A DNA stretch of 64,000 nucleotides, taken from positions 1 to 64,000 of the forward strand of contig CAZCNE010000004.1 of NCBI GenBank assembly GCA_964500515.1. Direction: 5' to 3'. Source of the stretch: Altimarinus sp964500515. GTDB lineage: Bacteria > Patescibacteriota > Gracilibacteria > BD1-5 > UBA6164. Position 1 is the stretch's first letter. Each line of letters starts with the position of its first letter. Made by a program: the position numbers and the translations under genes. The notes beneath the pieces were generated by a model, which ran no database searches, was not told the DNA's origin, and saw only the letters and a list, made by a program, of their open reading frames with translations. Below are positions 53,479 to 64,000 of the stretch, one piece after another.

Positions 53479-54675
53479 ATGAAAATAACAACAATAGGTT
53501 GAGGAAACTGACAATCCAATCTTCTTGATTCATTTTATGAAAAATTTGAAGATAAAATAAAATTAAGTTCAATAGTTTCTATGAGTGATGATTGAAGAAC
53601 AACTTGAGAGCTTATGAAAGCTTTTAACAAAGAACTTGATTTGCATCTTCCTCCACCTTGAGACTTAAGAAGATGTCTTTTTTCTTTGTCTACAAGTAAG
53701 CATAAATCATATTTTAAATTAGTTTTTGAATATGTATTTTTAGTTGAAAAAGAAATATCAGATTTTTCTATAGATGAACTTTTCAATCAAGTAAATAAAG
53801 AATTATTGTTTTTATGAAAAGCTTGAGAATACAAGAATGAATTAGAAAACTATAATAACTCTTTATTAAAAAAATATATTGATAAAAAATGTTGAGAAAT
53901 ATATAAATTTAAACTACCTTTAAAACAAAAAATTAGTTGACATAAGTTTTGAAATATACTTATGGCAAACCTATATTATAATTTATGAAAAAATTATGAT
54001 AAAATGCTAGATTTTCTACACAAAATGTTAAAGGTTAAATGAAAAGTTCTTCCTGTAACTACAAAAAAAGCTTATATAAGAGCAATACTTGGAAATTGAG
54101 AAATTATAGAAACACAAGATCGTATATCAAATGTTGCAGATTACGTTTCTTGAATTGCTGATTTAGAATTGATGGAAGACTCAAAAGATAAATCACATAA
54201 CAAAAATGTTTGTGATACTATTATAGAATCAGATTTTATAATTATATGACCTTGAGACTTATACACTTCAATAATTTCAAATTTTATAATATGAGGAGTT
54301 CAAGAAAGTATAAAAAAATCAAATGCAAAAATAATTTATATCTGAAATAGTACAAATAAATGATGAGAAACTACAGGACTTACTCAACTTGATTTTGTAA
54401 ATAAGGTTGAAAGATTTATATGAAGAAGACTTGATTATTTTATAGCAAACAACAAAAAACCAGAACTCTGAAAAAAAGAAAAAGAAAAATTTAAAAATGA
54501 TATTTCAGTAAAATGATGAGATTACCTTTTTGTATCTGTTTGAGAAAAAAAAGAATTAGAAAGAAGAAAAATAAAACTCATAGAAGCACCTTTAATATCA
54601 AAAGATAGTTTTTATAAACACGATAAAAAAAAGGTTTTGGATATACTTGAAAACATATTTAATGAAAAAATTTAA
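53479..54675 (+). CDS. YvcK/CofD-like nucleotide-sugar-binding protein
   Basis: A 398-residue protein of the CofD/YvcK superfamily. MKITTIGGGNGQSNLLDSF is the Rossmann start, SSIVSMSDDGRTTGELM the second motif, HLPPPGDLRRCLFSLS the PPGD block and IIGPGDLYTSIISNFIIGG near residue 255. YvcK in Bacillus binds UDP-GlcNAc and regulates envelope precursor use; CofD makes a cofactor. The surrounding envelope genes favour the YvcK role, but the N-terminal half is longer than usual. Confidence 0.8.
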
Positions 54676-54723
54676 ATATTTTAAAGTAAAGAATGAAGTA
54701 AAAATATAGTTTCATTAATCAAA

Positions 54724-55947
54724 TTATTTTTTATCTCAAGCAAAAACAAGTGATCAAATAGATAAAATCAAAGCTATGATAATATTTACAAGAAATACAT
54801 AAAAAAATGTGTAAATATTGGCATAATTGAATAAATAAAGTGAAGAAACAAAAATCAAAGAAAAAACTAAAAGTAAATAATTTATAAAATATTTTTCAAA
54901 AGCAATTAAAGATTTGACTACAACACTTATAAATCATAAAGCTCAAGCATATATAAAAATAAGATAAATCAAGTCTAAATATTCTTCAAATCAAGGTTTA
55001 AACATATGTAAAATATAGTTTCAGAAAAAATAGAAAAATCATATAGCTCAAATTGTAACAAACACATAAAGTATAGAAAGTTTTCAGATTAAAATTTTGT
55101 TTAAAGATTTTTCACGAGTGATAATTGGATAATAAACAGTTTCTATACTAAATACTACAAACAAAACTAGTTTTCATATAACACTAAGTCAAGCATAAAT
55201 TCAAGCATTTGTATTATCAAAAAAATGTTTTGCAAAAAGTATATCCGAGTTCATAAAAAAAGTAATTATTATAGCTCATAAAAAATAATTTATTATTTGA
55301 GTTTTTTGTTTTTTGAAATCTTTATAAATTTCTTTTTCATCTATTTTCTTATCAGGCAATTTAGATTTTTTGAATTTTACTATTAAAAAAACTATCATAA
55401 ATACAGATGCTTGAGCCAAAATCATTCACCAAACAGCTCAATATATAGCAAATCACAAAATTACTAATCATAAAGAAAAACTTATCCTAAAACCAGCTCA
55501 AAGCACATTTGATAAAGAAATATATTTAAATTCTTCCCTAGATTGCAAAAAAGCTCATTGATGTAGTCAAGAAAAAGATATAATTATAGTTAAACCAAGA
55601 ATTGCTAATAATATGAAATCATTTAAATTTAAAAAAGCTACAATAAGTGGAGTAGTAAATAAAAATAGTGAATAAGCTATAATTCAAGCAAGACTTAAGT
55701 ATTTAAAACTAAAATCACTAATTGTTTTGATTTTATCTTCATGTTTTACCATTTGTTTAACCAAAAACAAAGAAATAGCAGTAAACAAAACTCAGATTAG
55801 ATTTAATAAGCTAAGTAAACTTTCTATTTCTGCAAATTCCTCTAAATCAAGATATCTAAGCATCAAAGGATGATATAGATAATTTATAGCTCAAGCTATA
55901 ACTGTAGAACTTGAAATAAGGATTATATTAAATAATTGTTTTTTCAT
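54724..55947 (-). CDS. Polysaccharide flippase (MATE/PST-like)
   Basis: A 407-residue polytopic membrane protein with about twelve hydrophobic helices. The N terminus KKQLFNIILISSSTVIAGAI, then LYHPLMLRYLDLEEFAEIES matches O-antigen/PST flippases (helix 1, then Y...ML..L...EF). They move lipid-linked sugars across the membrane. The nearby galE and the 57-64 kb glycan genes fit that role. Confidence 0.75.
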
Positions 55948-56086
55948 TGTATTTACATAAAATAACATTTTTAATATTATATAGAAATGAAATTTATGGT
56001 CAAATAACTTTTAAAAAACACTTGTTTTCAAATCTTATCATATAAATAGTGTCTGTTTATATATAATTCTGTCATTTTGAAATTGT

Positions 56087-56117
56087 TTAAAGAGTTCTTT
56101 GTCTAAGAACTCTTTAA
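56087..56117. other. 13-bp perfect inverted repeat
   Basis: TTAAAGAGTTCTT and its complement flank TGTCT, between the flippase and STAS-like genes (about 235 bp apart). No T run follows on either strand, so it is an RNA structure, protein site or weak terminator. Confidence 0.5.
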
Positions 56118-56182
56118 TATAGAAAGTCTGATCCTAAATGTAAGAATAAATAATAAATTTTTGAGACTTTTTCATAGCTTAT

Positions 56183-56494
56183 TTAACAAGCTGTTTTACT
56201 TTCATTTTTTCGATCAGCAAATACAAATCTTATAGTATTTTTTATATCTTCATTACAATTTGAAAATTTAAATATTTCTAATGCTTTTTTGTAATCATAA
56301 TATACAAATATTCAAATAACTTCATCTATAAAAGAATGCGTTACATTTTCAATTCAACTAAAATCTAAATTAATTTTTATTCACATATCATAAAATGAAA
56401 CTAAATCTTTTCTAACTTTATTTCAAGTATTTCTTCAAGAAATAGATGATCATTTTGAATAATTTTTTATATATATTGTTTTTATAGTTTCCAT
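56183..56494 (-). CDS. STAS-like protein (DUF4325 type)
   Basis: A 103-residue protein. KINLDFSGIENVTHSFIDEV, FKFSNCNEDIKNTIRFV and the DR near the end follow the DUF4325 STAS-like pattern (LDF-GI--VTHSFIDEL...F-NCN--I). Such domains resemble anti-sigma-factor antagonists. It lies about 48 bp after an ATPase with a histidine-kinase fold; the pair is a partner-switch arrangement by analogy. Confidence 0.7.
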
Positions 56495-56542
56495 AATAAC
56501 ACAAATTAAAAAATTAATTTGTAAAATAATTGTATAAATATT

Positions 56543-57463
56543 TTATCAAAAATCAATATTATTGTCAAAATCCTTAATTTCAAGAGAATTATCTCATAAA
56601 TATCATTTTCTTATATCAACAAAATTAATATTAATATCCTTTTTTGTATAAATATTTAAAACAACAAAAGTTCATTTCCAAGTTTGTATTTTCTCAAACT
56701 TTTCTTGTTTTTCTTTTCAATTATAAGAAAATAAACAATCCTTTGTTCATATAAATATATCACCTTCTAATCTTTTTATTGTTTCTAAGCTCGTAGTTAA
56801 TCAAACTCAAGCATTATAAAATCATGATAAATCTTTTCACATACAATTTAATGTTGTTCATCAGGTAAATTTGGGTTCCAGAGCTTTTTTTATTGCATCT
56901 TCTGCTGTTTGTATATGTGGAAGCACCCTTCTTACGCTAGATAAAATTCAAACTCATGAATCTACTATAGCAATTTGTAAAAAATTATTTTTTTTATAAT
57001 ACTGTCAAGATTGGAAATTTTCTGAAATAAGTACTCATAAGTCACTATTTAAATCTTTTTTTCAAGAATGATGTGATATATTATTTAAAAGTTCTCAAAG
57101 TATTTTTATTATATTTCTTATTAAACTATCTTTTCAAGCTCATAAATAATTTTTTAACAATTTATCAAAATCGTTTGTTGTTTCTTCTATCTCATCATCA
57201 CTATATTGTGTTGTAATTGTTCTTATTGGCAATATTGTTTCTTTTAAAATATTACATTCTCAGTTATAAAATCATAATTTATCTAAAAAATTTTTAACAT
57301 TATTATCAAAAATTAATTGTTTTTTATTGATTTTTTTATTCTCACAATAAGTTTTTATAATAGTATATCATGCAGGAGGAATAAATGTATTTATAAAATT
57401 ATAATCTTGTAAATTTAATTTTTTTAATACATCTTTTATAATACTTTTTGTTTTATTATACAT
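56543..57463 (-). CDS. HATPase_c-domain protein (GHKL ATPase)
   Basis: A 306-residue protein. A helical N-terminal region (1-115) is followed by a GHKL ATPase fold: N box ILGELLNNISHHSGKKD near residue 130, G1 box QIAIVDSGVGILSS near 165 and G2-like GAGVGLTTSLETI-type GVGLTTSLETIK near 230. There is no phospho-acceptor histidine domain or receiver, so it is not a complete sensor kinase. It probably acts with the downstream STAS-like protein as a switch. Targets unknown. Confidence 0.7.
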
Positions 57464-57506
57464 ATTAAATATTTAATACTTAAAAGTTATTAAAATTTTT
57501 ATTTTT

Positions 57507-59858
57507 TTACTTATTTTTCCTTCTAACTCTTATACTATCAATTATCAAATAAAATACTAAAATCAAGAAAGTAGTTCAACTTATAATTAAACCTAAATAA
57601 AAATAACTTTGTGGTTTAAAATATAAAGTAAGTCGAATATCTATACTTCAATCTGGATTTTCTTTGTAATACTCTTTTGGGTAATTCGCTTTTATATATT
57701 CTGGATCTATAGTCCACTGATTAGCATAGTCATAGACCATCGTATGAGTGTCATCGAATATTGACTTCTGCCATAATTTAGATAATTCATCGCCAACAAA
57801 GATTTTATTCTCTGATTGACATTCTGTTACAGAATATGTTTCTCATCCTGAATTTGATTCAGATTTTTTTGGAACCTGAATTTCTTGATCTACCTCTAGA
57901 TAGCTATTTCCTGAGATATCCCAATTAGGATTCAAATCTATTAACTTTTCTTTCGTTGTTTCAAATTTTGAAGCTATATGATTAAAATCATCTCACGCTT
58001 GAACTTTATAGATTTTTGTTTCTGGAATTATAGTTCTTTGATTTTTACAGTCTAGTTCTGAATAAGGCTCAAGATAGAGTTTCCATCAAGGATGGAATCA
58101 GACTCTCATAAATATAGGAACTTCTTCCATAATATTAAGAAAAAATGTTGCTCTATATATATCGATGTTATGTATAACCATCTCCTGAGTACGCTCACAC
58201 CCCACATCATATAGGGATGCTCATCATCGCCCCATAAAAAGACGCTTAAAATCTGAAAAAATACCTTGATAATCCTCATACTTACTATTGCCATATCCCC
58301 ACTCGGTTGCATCAAATCACTTTAATACAATATATTCGATATTTTTCTCACATAAAAACATTTTTAAATTATGTTTTTCTAAAAATTCAATGTTAATCTT
58401 TCCATTTGGTGAAAAGAAAGGAGTTGCCTTATCATCAGAAAAGTTATAAAAATTTACATCCAAGTATCAAAACTTATTCGATGTATATCTGAACGTATGT
58501 ATGGTGGGTAACCATAACGTCTTAAATCTAGAAGTGTTTGCTTTTTTGATGTATTCATATATGTACTGATAATCCTTAAAGTAACTCGCATCTTTTCCAT
58601 AAAACATATGCTGTTCTCACTTGTAAAGAACAAATCCATCTGATTGATTTATTCCAAATTTATGAATATACGCAGTTATGAGGAAACTATTTTGTAGTAA
58701 AATGTAGACTCATATTAAGATAAATAAAAAATTTTTATTCTTAAGGGTGTGTAGTATACATCAAAGTAGCACCACCAATAATAATCAAACTGGATAAAGA
58801 AATTTATTAGTTGTTTTGAATGCACTAAATATTACATTTGATTTTAAAAGTTCAAAAGTAATATTTCAAAACGGTGGATAAACTCATTTTGCAAAAAATA
58901 AAAAAATTAAAATTAATAAAAAAAGGTATAAATTTTTCTTCTGGGGGTGCTTCCTTCTTTTTAGAAAAAACACCATCATTCCTCACAAAAATAAAAATCA
59001 AACGATGCCGCCTCATTCCCAGTTTTGAGGCATTAAAGTTAATGAGTTGATAATATTTCCGTATGTACTTGCACTATAATTAATAAACGAAGTATTCATT
59101 ATAGAACTTGAGATTACCTCAGCCTTGGTTAAAAATATACTTCAAAATAAAGGAATAATCCAATACGAACTCAGTAAAACAAATCAAAAAAGTATTTTCC
59201 CTATGGATACTATATAAAACATTGAACCGCGCATTGCTAAGTTATCATATCTTAGAATTATAACTAATATCAAGATTACAAAAGACATAAGAAGCCCTAT
59301 TCTAGGCTCAATAGCAAATAAAGCAGATAGAAAGAAAGAGGTCACCCATATATATCGCTGCTTATTTGAGTCTATATACTTCAAAGAAAACAATAATAAA
59401 AAAGGGAAGATGGCATAAACAAGACTAAACCATATGTGGCTTCTATATATGTTTTCTAGAAAAAATGGGAAGGTAAGGTACACAACAGATAACACTATAG
59501 AAAGTGTTTTTTCTCAAAATAAGTATCTGGAAGTCAAAAATACGGATAGAAATCAAAGGTACAATATAGGAAAGAGAAATACGAGTCTCTGTATTATCTC
59601 ATATGACATTCCCATATTCGCAAAAATTCATCCCAATAAATAAATTGGAAACTTATTTAAATAACCATTATAATCCAAAGAAATTCATCATAATAATGAA
59701 TCAGACCAAAGCGAGAAATCTAGAAAATCAGTAAAAAAATCTAAGGATCTAACCCTAAAATCTCATCATACGATTACTCACGGTAAAAACCATCAATGAA
59801 AAATTATTAATAAAATTAATACTAAAAAAATACTAACATGGGTATCTTTAATTTTCAT
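57507..59858 (-). CDS. Large polytopic membrane protein with extracytoplasmic LysM domain
   Basis: A 783-residue protein. Residues 1-430 hold about ten membrane helices resembling YfhO/GT-C style membrane proteins, though no exact family is recognised. The C-terminal 350 residues are largely outside the membrane and contain a LysM-like module near 614-663 (IYKVQAGDDFNHIASKF, then LIDLNPNWDISG and QEIQVPKKSE), followed by a final helix near 755-775 and a basic tail. LysM binds N-acetylglucosamine polymers such as peptidoglycan. The DNA is richer in G and C than neighbours and uses GGN glycines more often. It starts 2 bp after the nucleotidyltransferase gene. Confidence 0.7.
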
Positions 59859-59860
59859 AA

Positions 59861-60751
59861 CTATAGATTTATATATTTAGTAAGATAAGGTAATTTTCAC
59901 ATAATACGATATCTACACTTCCAATAGGCATTATGAATAAACATAGTTCGATTAAAATATTTTGTTTTTATAAAATGTATTATATTCCATTTTAAAATAA
60001 ACAAAGAGCAAAAAAAATATGGAAATTTATATTTTTTATCTATACTATTTATTTTTCAAAACAATGCTCTCAGTAATTTTTTGTTATATCACTCTATCAT
60101 ATTATCAAAATAATAATTTCATTTTTGAAATAACTTTAAAACTTTATAATCATAAAGATCTACATATTCTGGTCAGTACACCATCTTAAAATAGATACTC
60201 AATACTTCAAATTTTTCATGGGTCATGTAGTATGAGTCTCATCAAAGTACTACAGACTTGATGTCAACCCAAAGTTCTTTTGCATCAAAAAAACTATTTC
60301 AATTCCAACTAATATTTATATGTGGCTCTATAACCATACATCCATTTTTCTGACATTTTCATTTTCAAGGCTCGTCTTCAAACGCACTCCATCATTTTTG
60401 TCTAAAAATTTCTAAAAAACGACTAAAGTCTTTTTGTTTTATTATAATATCTATATCTCAACCTATAATTTCATCAAAATATTTATATGTCTTATAAAGT
60501 AAATACGGTATATCATGCACTCTACAGATTTGATCCAATTCTTTTAAAGTTCTAAGAAAAACTGCATTTCTCTTACCCCCCGCAATCAAAATTCTTTTCT
60601 CTATCTCATTAGGTTTCTTTGAAATATTTTTACAGTAATGATACGCAATTCTATTATTTAATAAGTAATTATAGAAATTCTTGTCTTTTACAAAATTATA
60701 TGGAACTTCAATATCATTTATTATAGCATAATTTATTGTCTTGTAATTCAT
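59861..60751 (-). CDS. NTP_transf_5-type nucleotidyltransferase-like protein
   Basis: A 296-residue protein. The N-terminal half includes ELDQICRVHDIPYLLYKTYK then YFDEIIGGDIDIIIKQKDF with the GGDIDII pattern of this uncharacterised nucleotidyltransferase-fold family (usually GS/GD.D); the C-terminal half is basic. Such proteins are common in bacterial polysaccharide loci, with no firm substrate. It lies between the tandem kinase (which overlaps its start) and the LysM membrane gene. Confidence 0.65.
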
Positions 60752-61941
60752 ATAAGTGTTTTAATTATAATATCAACAACTTGTTTTTCAGAATTTTTAT
60801 TTGTATCAATAATAGTAATTTTATTCGCTTTAGCTAATTTTAAATAATCATTGTAACATTTTTCAAAAAACTCTTTACTATGTTCTGACTTCCTTTCATA
60901 TAAAATATTTGGTGGTGCTACCAATAAAAAATAATTTTTTGGTTTAGGTAAATATTTAAACCAATTTTTACTATATTTTAATCCTAGAAAATTCCAACTA
61001 ACCATATAATCTAAAAAAAATCTATCAAATAAAACAGTCTTATTAAAAGAGAATAATTTTACAAAAATAAATTGTAATAAAGCATCTCAAATTACAAATA
61101 TCTTCCAAAAAATACTTTTTTGCTTATTGATAACTTTTTTTTCGCGCTCAATACTTTTTCTGTTCATAATACTAACATCTACATTTTTATTAATTCCTAT
61201 AGATTTTTTTATCTTTTTTATTAATTTTATAATAATATAATTATAATAAAAATGCATAGTTTTTGTTTTAATTCAATTTCTTTCTAGCTCCTTGGACAGG
61301 TTCAGTAAAGTCGTAGATTTCCCAGCTCAATCTATTCAGGAGATAGTTATTTGTCTTACATTTTTTAGCGCCATTGTTTTTTTGATCTGATTTATAATTT
61401 TTTGTGAAGACTCTTGTAAAGTATTACTATTATTTACATGGATTAAATCATATTGTTCTAGTATATATTTTTTATAAATTTCAACTTTTTCTCTATAAAA
61501 ATTTATATTAGCTGTTTGTCTATTTATTTGTTTCAACCTCCTACTAAATGCTATTTCTGGCTCAAGATGTACATAAAATCACAAGTCGGGTTTAGGAAAA
61601 ATATTGTATAAGAACTTTAAAAAACCATGATTTTTATTTAATTCTATCAAAGAAGCAATATAATCTGGAAAATACCTATCTTTTAAAATTATACTATTTC
61701 TATAAAATACTTTATAGAAATAGTACTGTAATATGTTATCTAAATACAGTAAGAAAAAATAAAAAGTTCAATAATTAGATTTATTACGATTTTTTTTCGA
61801 TATTTTAGAAAAAATTTTTATAAATCAAATTATTGGTCCTGAATACTCTTCAACAACAATTGATTTATCTAAAGATTTATTTATAGTTCTTATTAAAGAA
61901 CTTTTTCAGGAAGCATCATTTCAAGAAAAGCTAATAAACAT
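60733..61941 (-). CDS. Tandem P-loop kinase (two thymidylate-kinase-like domains)
   Basis: A 402-residue protein made of two similar domains. Domain 1 (about 1-190) starts MFISFSGNDASGKSSLIRTI; domain 2 (about 195-400) starts QITISGIDGAGKSTTLLNLS. Each has a DR-type motif after the central strand (KDRYFPDY; FDRFFLDY) and helical lids. A break in the middle under the standard code is a TGA glycine (ISGIDGAGKS). Single-domain TMK-like kinases occur in surface-glycan clusters; a fused pair could phosphorylate two substrates or act as an internal dimer. Its end overlaps the next gene by 19 bp. Confidence 0.75.
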
Positions 61942-61970
61942 TGTTAAAAATTAATAAATAACTAAATCTT

Positions 61971-62800
61971 CTAAATCAACTCAAATATAACATCTCTTGT
62001 TGTTCATTTATTTTTTCATAAATATAATACATAGACGTCTTTATAGTAATTCTTATTCAATAGCTCTTTTACATCTTCTAAATTACTTCATATTCTATCT
62101 ACAGATAACTCCATATACAAATACCTAAATCAAATATTTTTAAGTCATTGTAATACATCCAATTCAAATCATTCTACATCTATCTTTATAAAATCATAAT
62201 ATTTTTCGATACCATAACTCTCTAGATTCTTTTCGTTAAAACATATAATTTTTATTTTTGTTTTAATCGTATCACTTGATAAAAGTCATTCTTTAGAATT
62301 TTCCTCATAAACGCTTCATTGTCAAGATTTTCATTTTACATAAAAAAAGTTTAATTCTTCGTCTTTAGATCAGACACCCACATTATGTATCTGGATATTT
62401 TTTTTATTTACTATATTTTTTTTTGTATAAATTAAATGTTTCTGTATTTGGTTCAAAAGAATTTATTTTTAAATTTCTATAATAATGGTTCAAAGATATT
62501 GAAAATTGTCCTAAATTTCATCAAATATCCAAAACGCTGTCTAAATTATCAAAATCTATTATTTTAGAAATATTGTTTATTTCTAACGGATAACTTTGTA
62601 ATAAGGCTGGTGTAAATCTATTATCATAGTAAAATTCTTCTCATAAATACTGTATACTTTTTTTATCAAAAAAAAATATTGTAATACTTACTAAAATAAT
62701 ATTTAAATTTCAAATAAAACTCTTGCTTTGTAAATAACCACAAAAAATCTAATTTAATGTTTATATAAACCTTATTTGTAAATAATATTATTTTTTGCAT
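61971..62800 (-). CDS. FkbM-family methyltransferase, two frame breaks
   Basis: Read across two breaks, about 275 residues. The first 45 (MQKIILFTNKVYINIKLDF start) are helical. Then LDIGGNLGQFSISLNHYY is the SAM-binding motif, NSFEPNTETFNLYKKN the second, and KYYDFIKIDVEGFELDVLQG the IDVEG motif of FkbM. Both breaks lie in homopolymers: nine T (coding strand) near 62670 and nine A near 62420; one base fewer at each restores the frame. Such enzymes methylate sugars or glycolipids. It follows the glycosyltransferase by 3 bp. Confidence 0.7.
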
Positions 62801-62803
62801 TCA

Positions 62804-63883
62804 CTAAAACTCTTTACTAAATAAATTATACCAAGTATATTTTTCTAGTATACTATTTTTCTTTTCTATATCAAATGAAAATCTTTCTAATTCTTTCAAG
62901 TCAATATCTTCAAATTTTTTGTAAATTATTCAAAATTCTTTTATATCATTATCAATATACGGAATATCAAAAATAATAAATGGAAGATTGTAAACCAGAT
63001 ATTCACGCATTTTAAGACTATCTATATAATATACATGATCATTTACTGTATCAGAATATGGAGCTATTCAAAAAAGTTTTTTCTCTTGTTTTTGTAAAAA
63101 ATCTGAAATTTCCTCTTTGTTTTTTCTTCAAAGAAATTTTACTAATTCATTCAAATTGTTTTCTGTAATTATATTTTTTAAATGATTTTCTTCTTCTCCT
63201 CACCCAATAATGTATAGCGGAATGTTTATGCCATTTTTTATATAAAAATATTCTATAAATTCTATAATCCCATGCTGTTTGGTAATAGATCCAAGGTAGA
63301 AAAAACCTATTTCGGGAAATCTTGAAAAATCTTTTGGAAAATCTGTATTTTCTACTCCATTATTGATAACTAAAGACTTTTTTTTTGTTGCTCCATGGAA
63401 GCGTGTTCTAGCTTCTTTTTGTCTCTCTGAAGAGGAAATAATCATATTTGAAAACTTGCACGAAATTGTCTCAAAAGCCCCATACAATCAATTAAAAAAC
63501 TTATTTTCAAATCTTTTTTTGGAATAATCTACTCCCCAAAAGTATACTTTTTTTTTGAAAAGCCTCAAAAACAAAAGTGGTAAAGTATTGAATCCCCCAA
63601 ATCATATAGCTTTTTCATATTTTTTTCTCCATTTTCAAGCCAACCAAAGTGAAAGAAAAAAATTTCTTATCATCTCAAGTGGAAAAATTTTAAATTTCTT
63701 ATATTTTTTTACGATATTTTTTTGTTTTCCATCAAATTCAATAAGTTCTGAATATCATAAGTCTTTTTCAAATTGAAAAGGATGCCTAAGATAGAAATAT
63801 TTTTTTCATTTTTTCTCTAAATAATCACAGAAATAATCTGTAGTTCATCTATTGTTTGTAAAATGAGAAACTATAAAATACAT
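62804..63883 (-). CDS. Glycosyltransferase (GT4-like)
   Basis: A 359-residue enzyme with two Rossmann-like halves. SLVINNGVENTDFPKDF and FYLGSITKQHGIIEFIEYF begin the nucleotide-sugar-binding half; IIGGGEEENHLKNIITENN and MREYLVYNLPFIIFDIPYID follow the GT4 pattern. The N-terminal half is hydrophobic near residues 90-115, as for membrane-associated transferases. It transfers a sugar during surface-glycan synthesis; donor and acceptor are unknown. Confidence 0.75.
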
Positions 63884-63894
63884 TACTTTTTTAC

Positions 63895-64000
63895 CTAACT
63901 AAATAAAACCCCCAATCCGCCAGCAACAAACTCACAAGTTTTCAAAAATAAAACTCATATTGCTAAAAATGGTTTTTTATAAAAACTTTTATTTTTCAAA
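63895..64000 (-). CDS. Partial protein, C-terminal fragment
   Basis: About 34 codons up to the window edge, ending FLAIGVLFLKTCEFVAGGLG, VLFS, then TAG. It has a single hydrophobic C-terminal helix and belongs to a gene starting beyond the window. It is close enough to the glycosyltransferase (11 bp) to share its operon. Family not recognised. Confidence 0.55.

Noticed and set aside
1..64000. Widespread pseudogenes or gene decay
   Set aside because: In-frame TGA codons sit at conserved glycines and all genes end in TAA or TAG, so this is codon reassignment, not decay.
1..64000. CRISPR array or transposase
   Set aside because: No regularly spaced direct repeats with unique spacers and no transposase motif or terminal repeats were seen; the only tandem array is the 8-bp one at 53.1 kb.

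Overview
The window is about 64 kb of very A+T-rich DNA from a bacterium that reads UGA as glycine (translation table 25). Nearly every gene is interrupted by in-frame TGA codons, and these fall at invariant glycines: the P-loops of the ComM-like ATPase and ClpB, the HIGN motif of TrpS, the GatA Gly/Ser loop and the S12 and L13 cores. All the genes end in TAA or TAG. With many small, conserved bacterial genes and few metabolic ones, this points to the Candidate Phyla Radiation, in the Gracilibacteria (BD1-5) / Absconditabacteria (SR1) group. I cannot choose between the two from the sequence alone. Ordinary ORF calling breaks most genes into fragments, so coordinates here come from reading through TGA.

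Layout. 0-7 kb: end of an EamA transporter, dcd, a ComM-like ATPase, a HAD phosphatase, a frameshifted Nudix gene, an RluA pseudouridine synthase, a type IV secretion pilin-like protein, peptide deformylase and two unknown membrane proteins. 7-13 kb: clpB with a CIRCE-like operator, then, divergently, a compact cassette of a Mom-like GNAT protein (frameshifted), an archaeal-adenylate-kinase-like P-loop kinase, an endonuclease III-like glycosylase and a HAM1/RdgB-like NTPase. 13-18 kb: ridA and ilvA, a membrane protein, a prepilin operon and miaA. 19-29 kb: three tRNA genes (Thr, Tyr, Leu), rpmE, pheT, a UvrD helicase fused to a RecB-like nuclease, a winged-helix regulator, trpS, gmk, trmD and a zinc-ribbon membrane protein. 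29-42 kb: gatA, rplS (split by a 100-N gap that looks artefactual), more prepilins, one of them carrying a fibrinogen-like domain, ruvC, a GlmU-like nucleotidyltransferase, an M23-like protein, ung, a PRPP synthase resembling the plant class II type, a WecG/TagA-type transferase and a major pilin. 42-48 kb: a minus-strand translation block (rpmA, rpsG, rpsL, rpsI, rplM, rplQ, rpoA, rpsD, rpsK, rpsM, rpmJ, infA). 48-54 kb: two more type IV secretion pilin-like genes, rnj, a membrane-anchored HELAH metallopeptidase candidate, galE behind an 8-bp tandem repeat, a DUF5320-like micro-protein and a YvcK/CofD-like gene. 54-64 kb: a flippase, a STAS-like plus ATPase pair, and a cell-surface polysaccharide region (LysM-containing membrane protein, nucleotidyltransferase, tandem P-loop kinase, frameshifted FkbM methyltransferase, glycosyltransferase).

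How it fits together. At least eight prepilin-like genes and three type IV secretion pilin-like paralogs, with the ComM-like protein, suggest an organism invested in surface appendages, attachment and possibly DNA uptake, as expected of an episymbiont. The most unusual unit is the four-gene cassette at 9.95-12.98 kb, whose members belong to families acting on DNA bases and nucleotides. Four frame breaks in three genes (Nudix, Mom-like, FkbM) all lie in A/T homopolymers, so they may be assembly errors, slippage sites or early decay.
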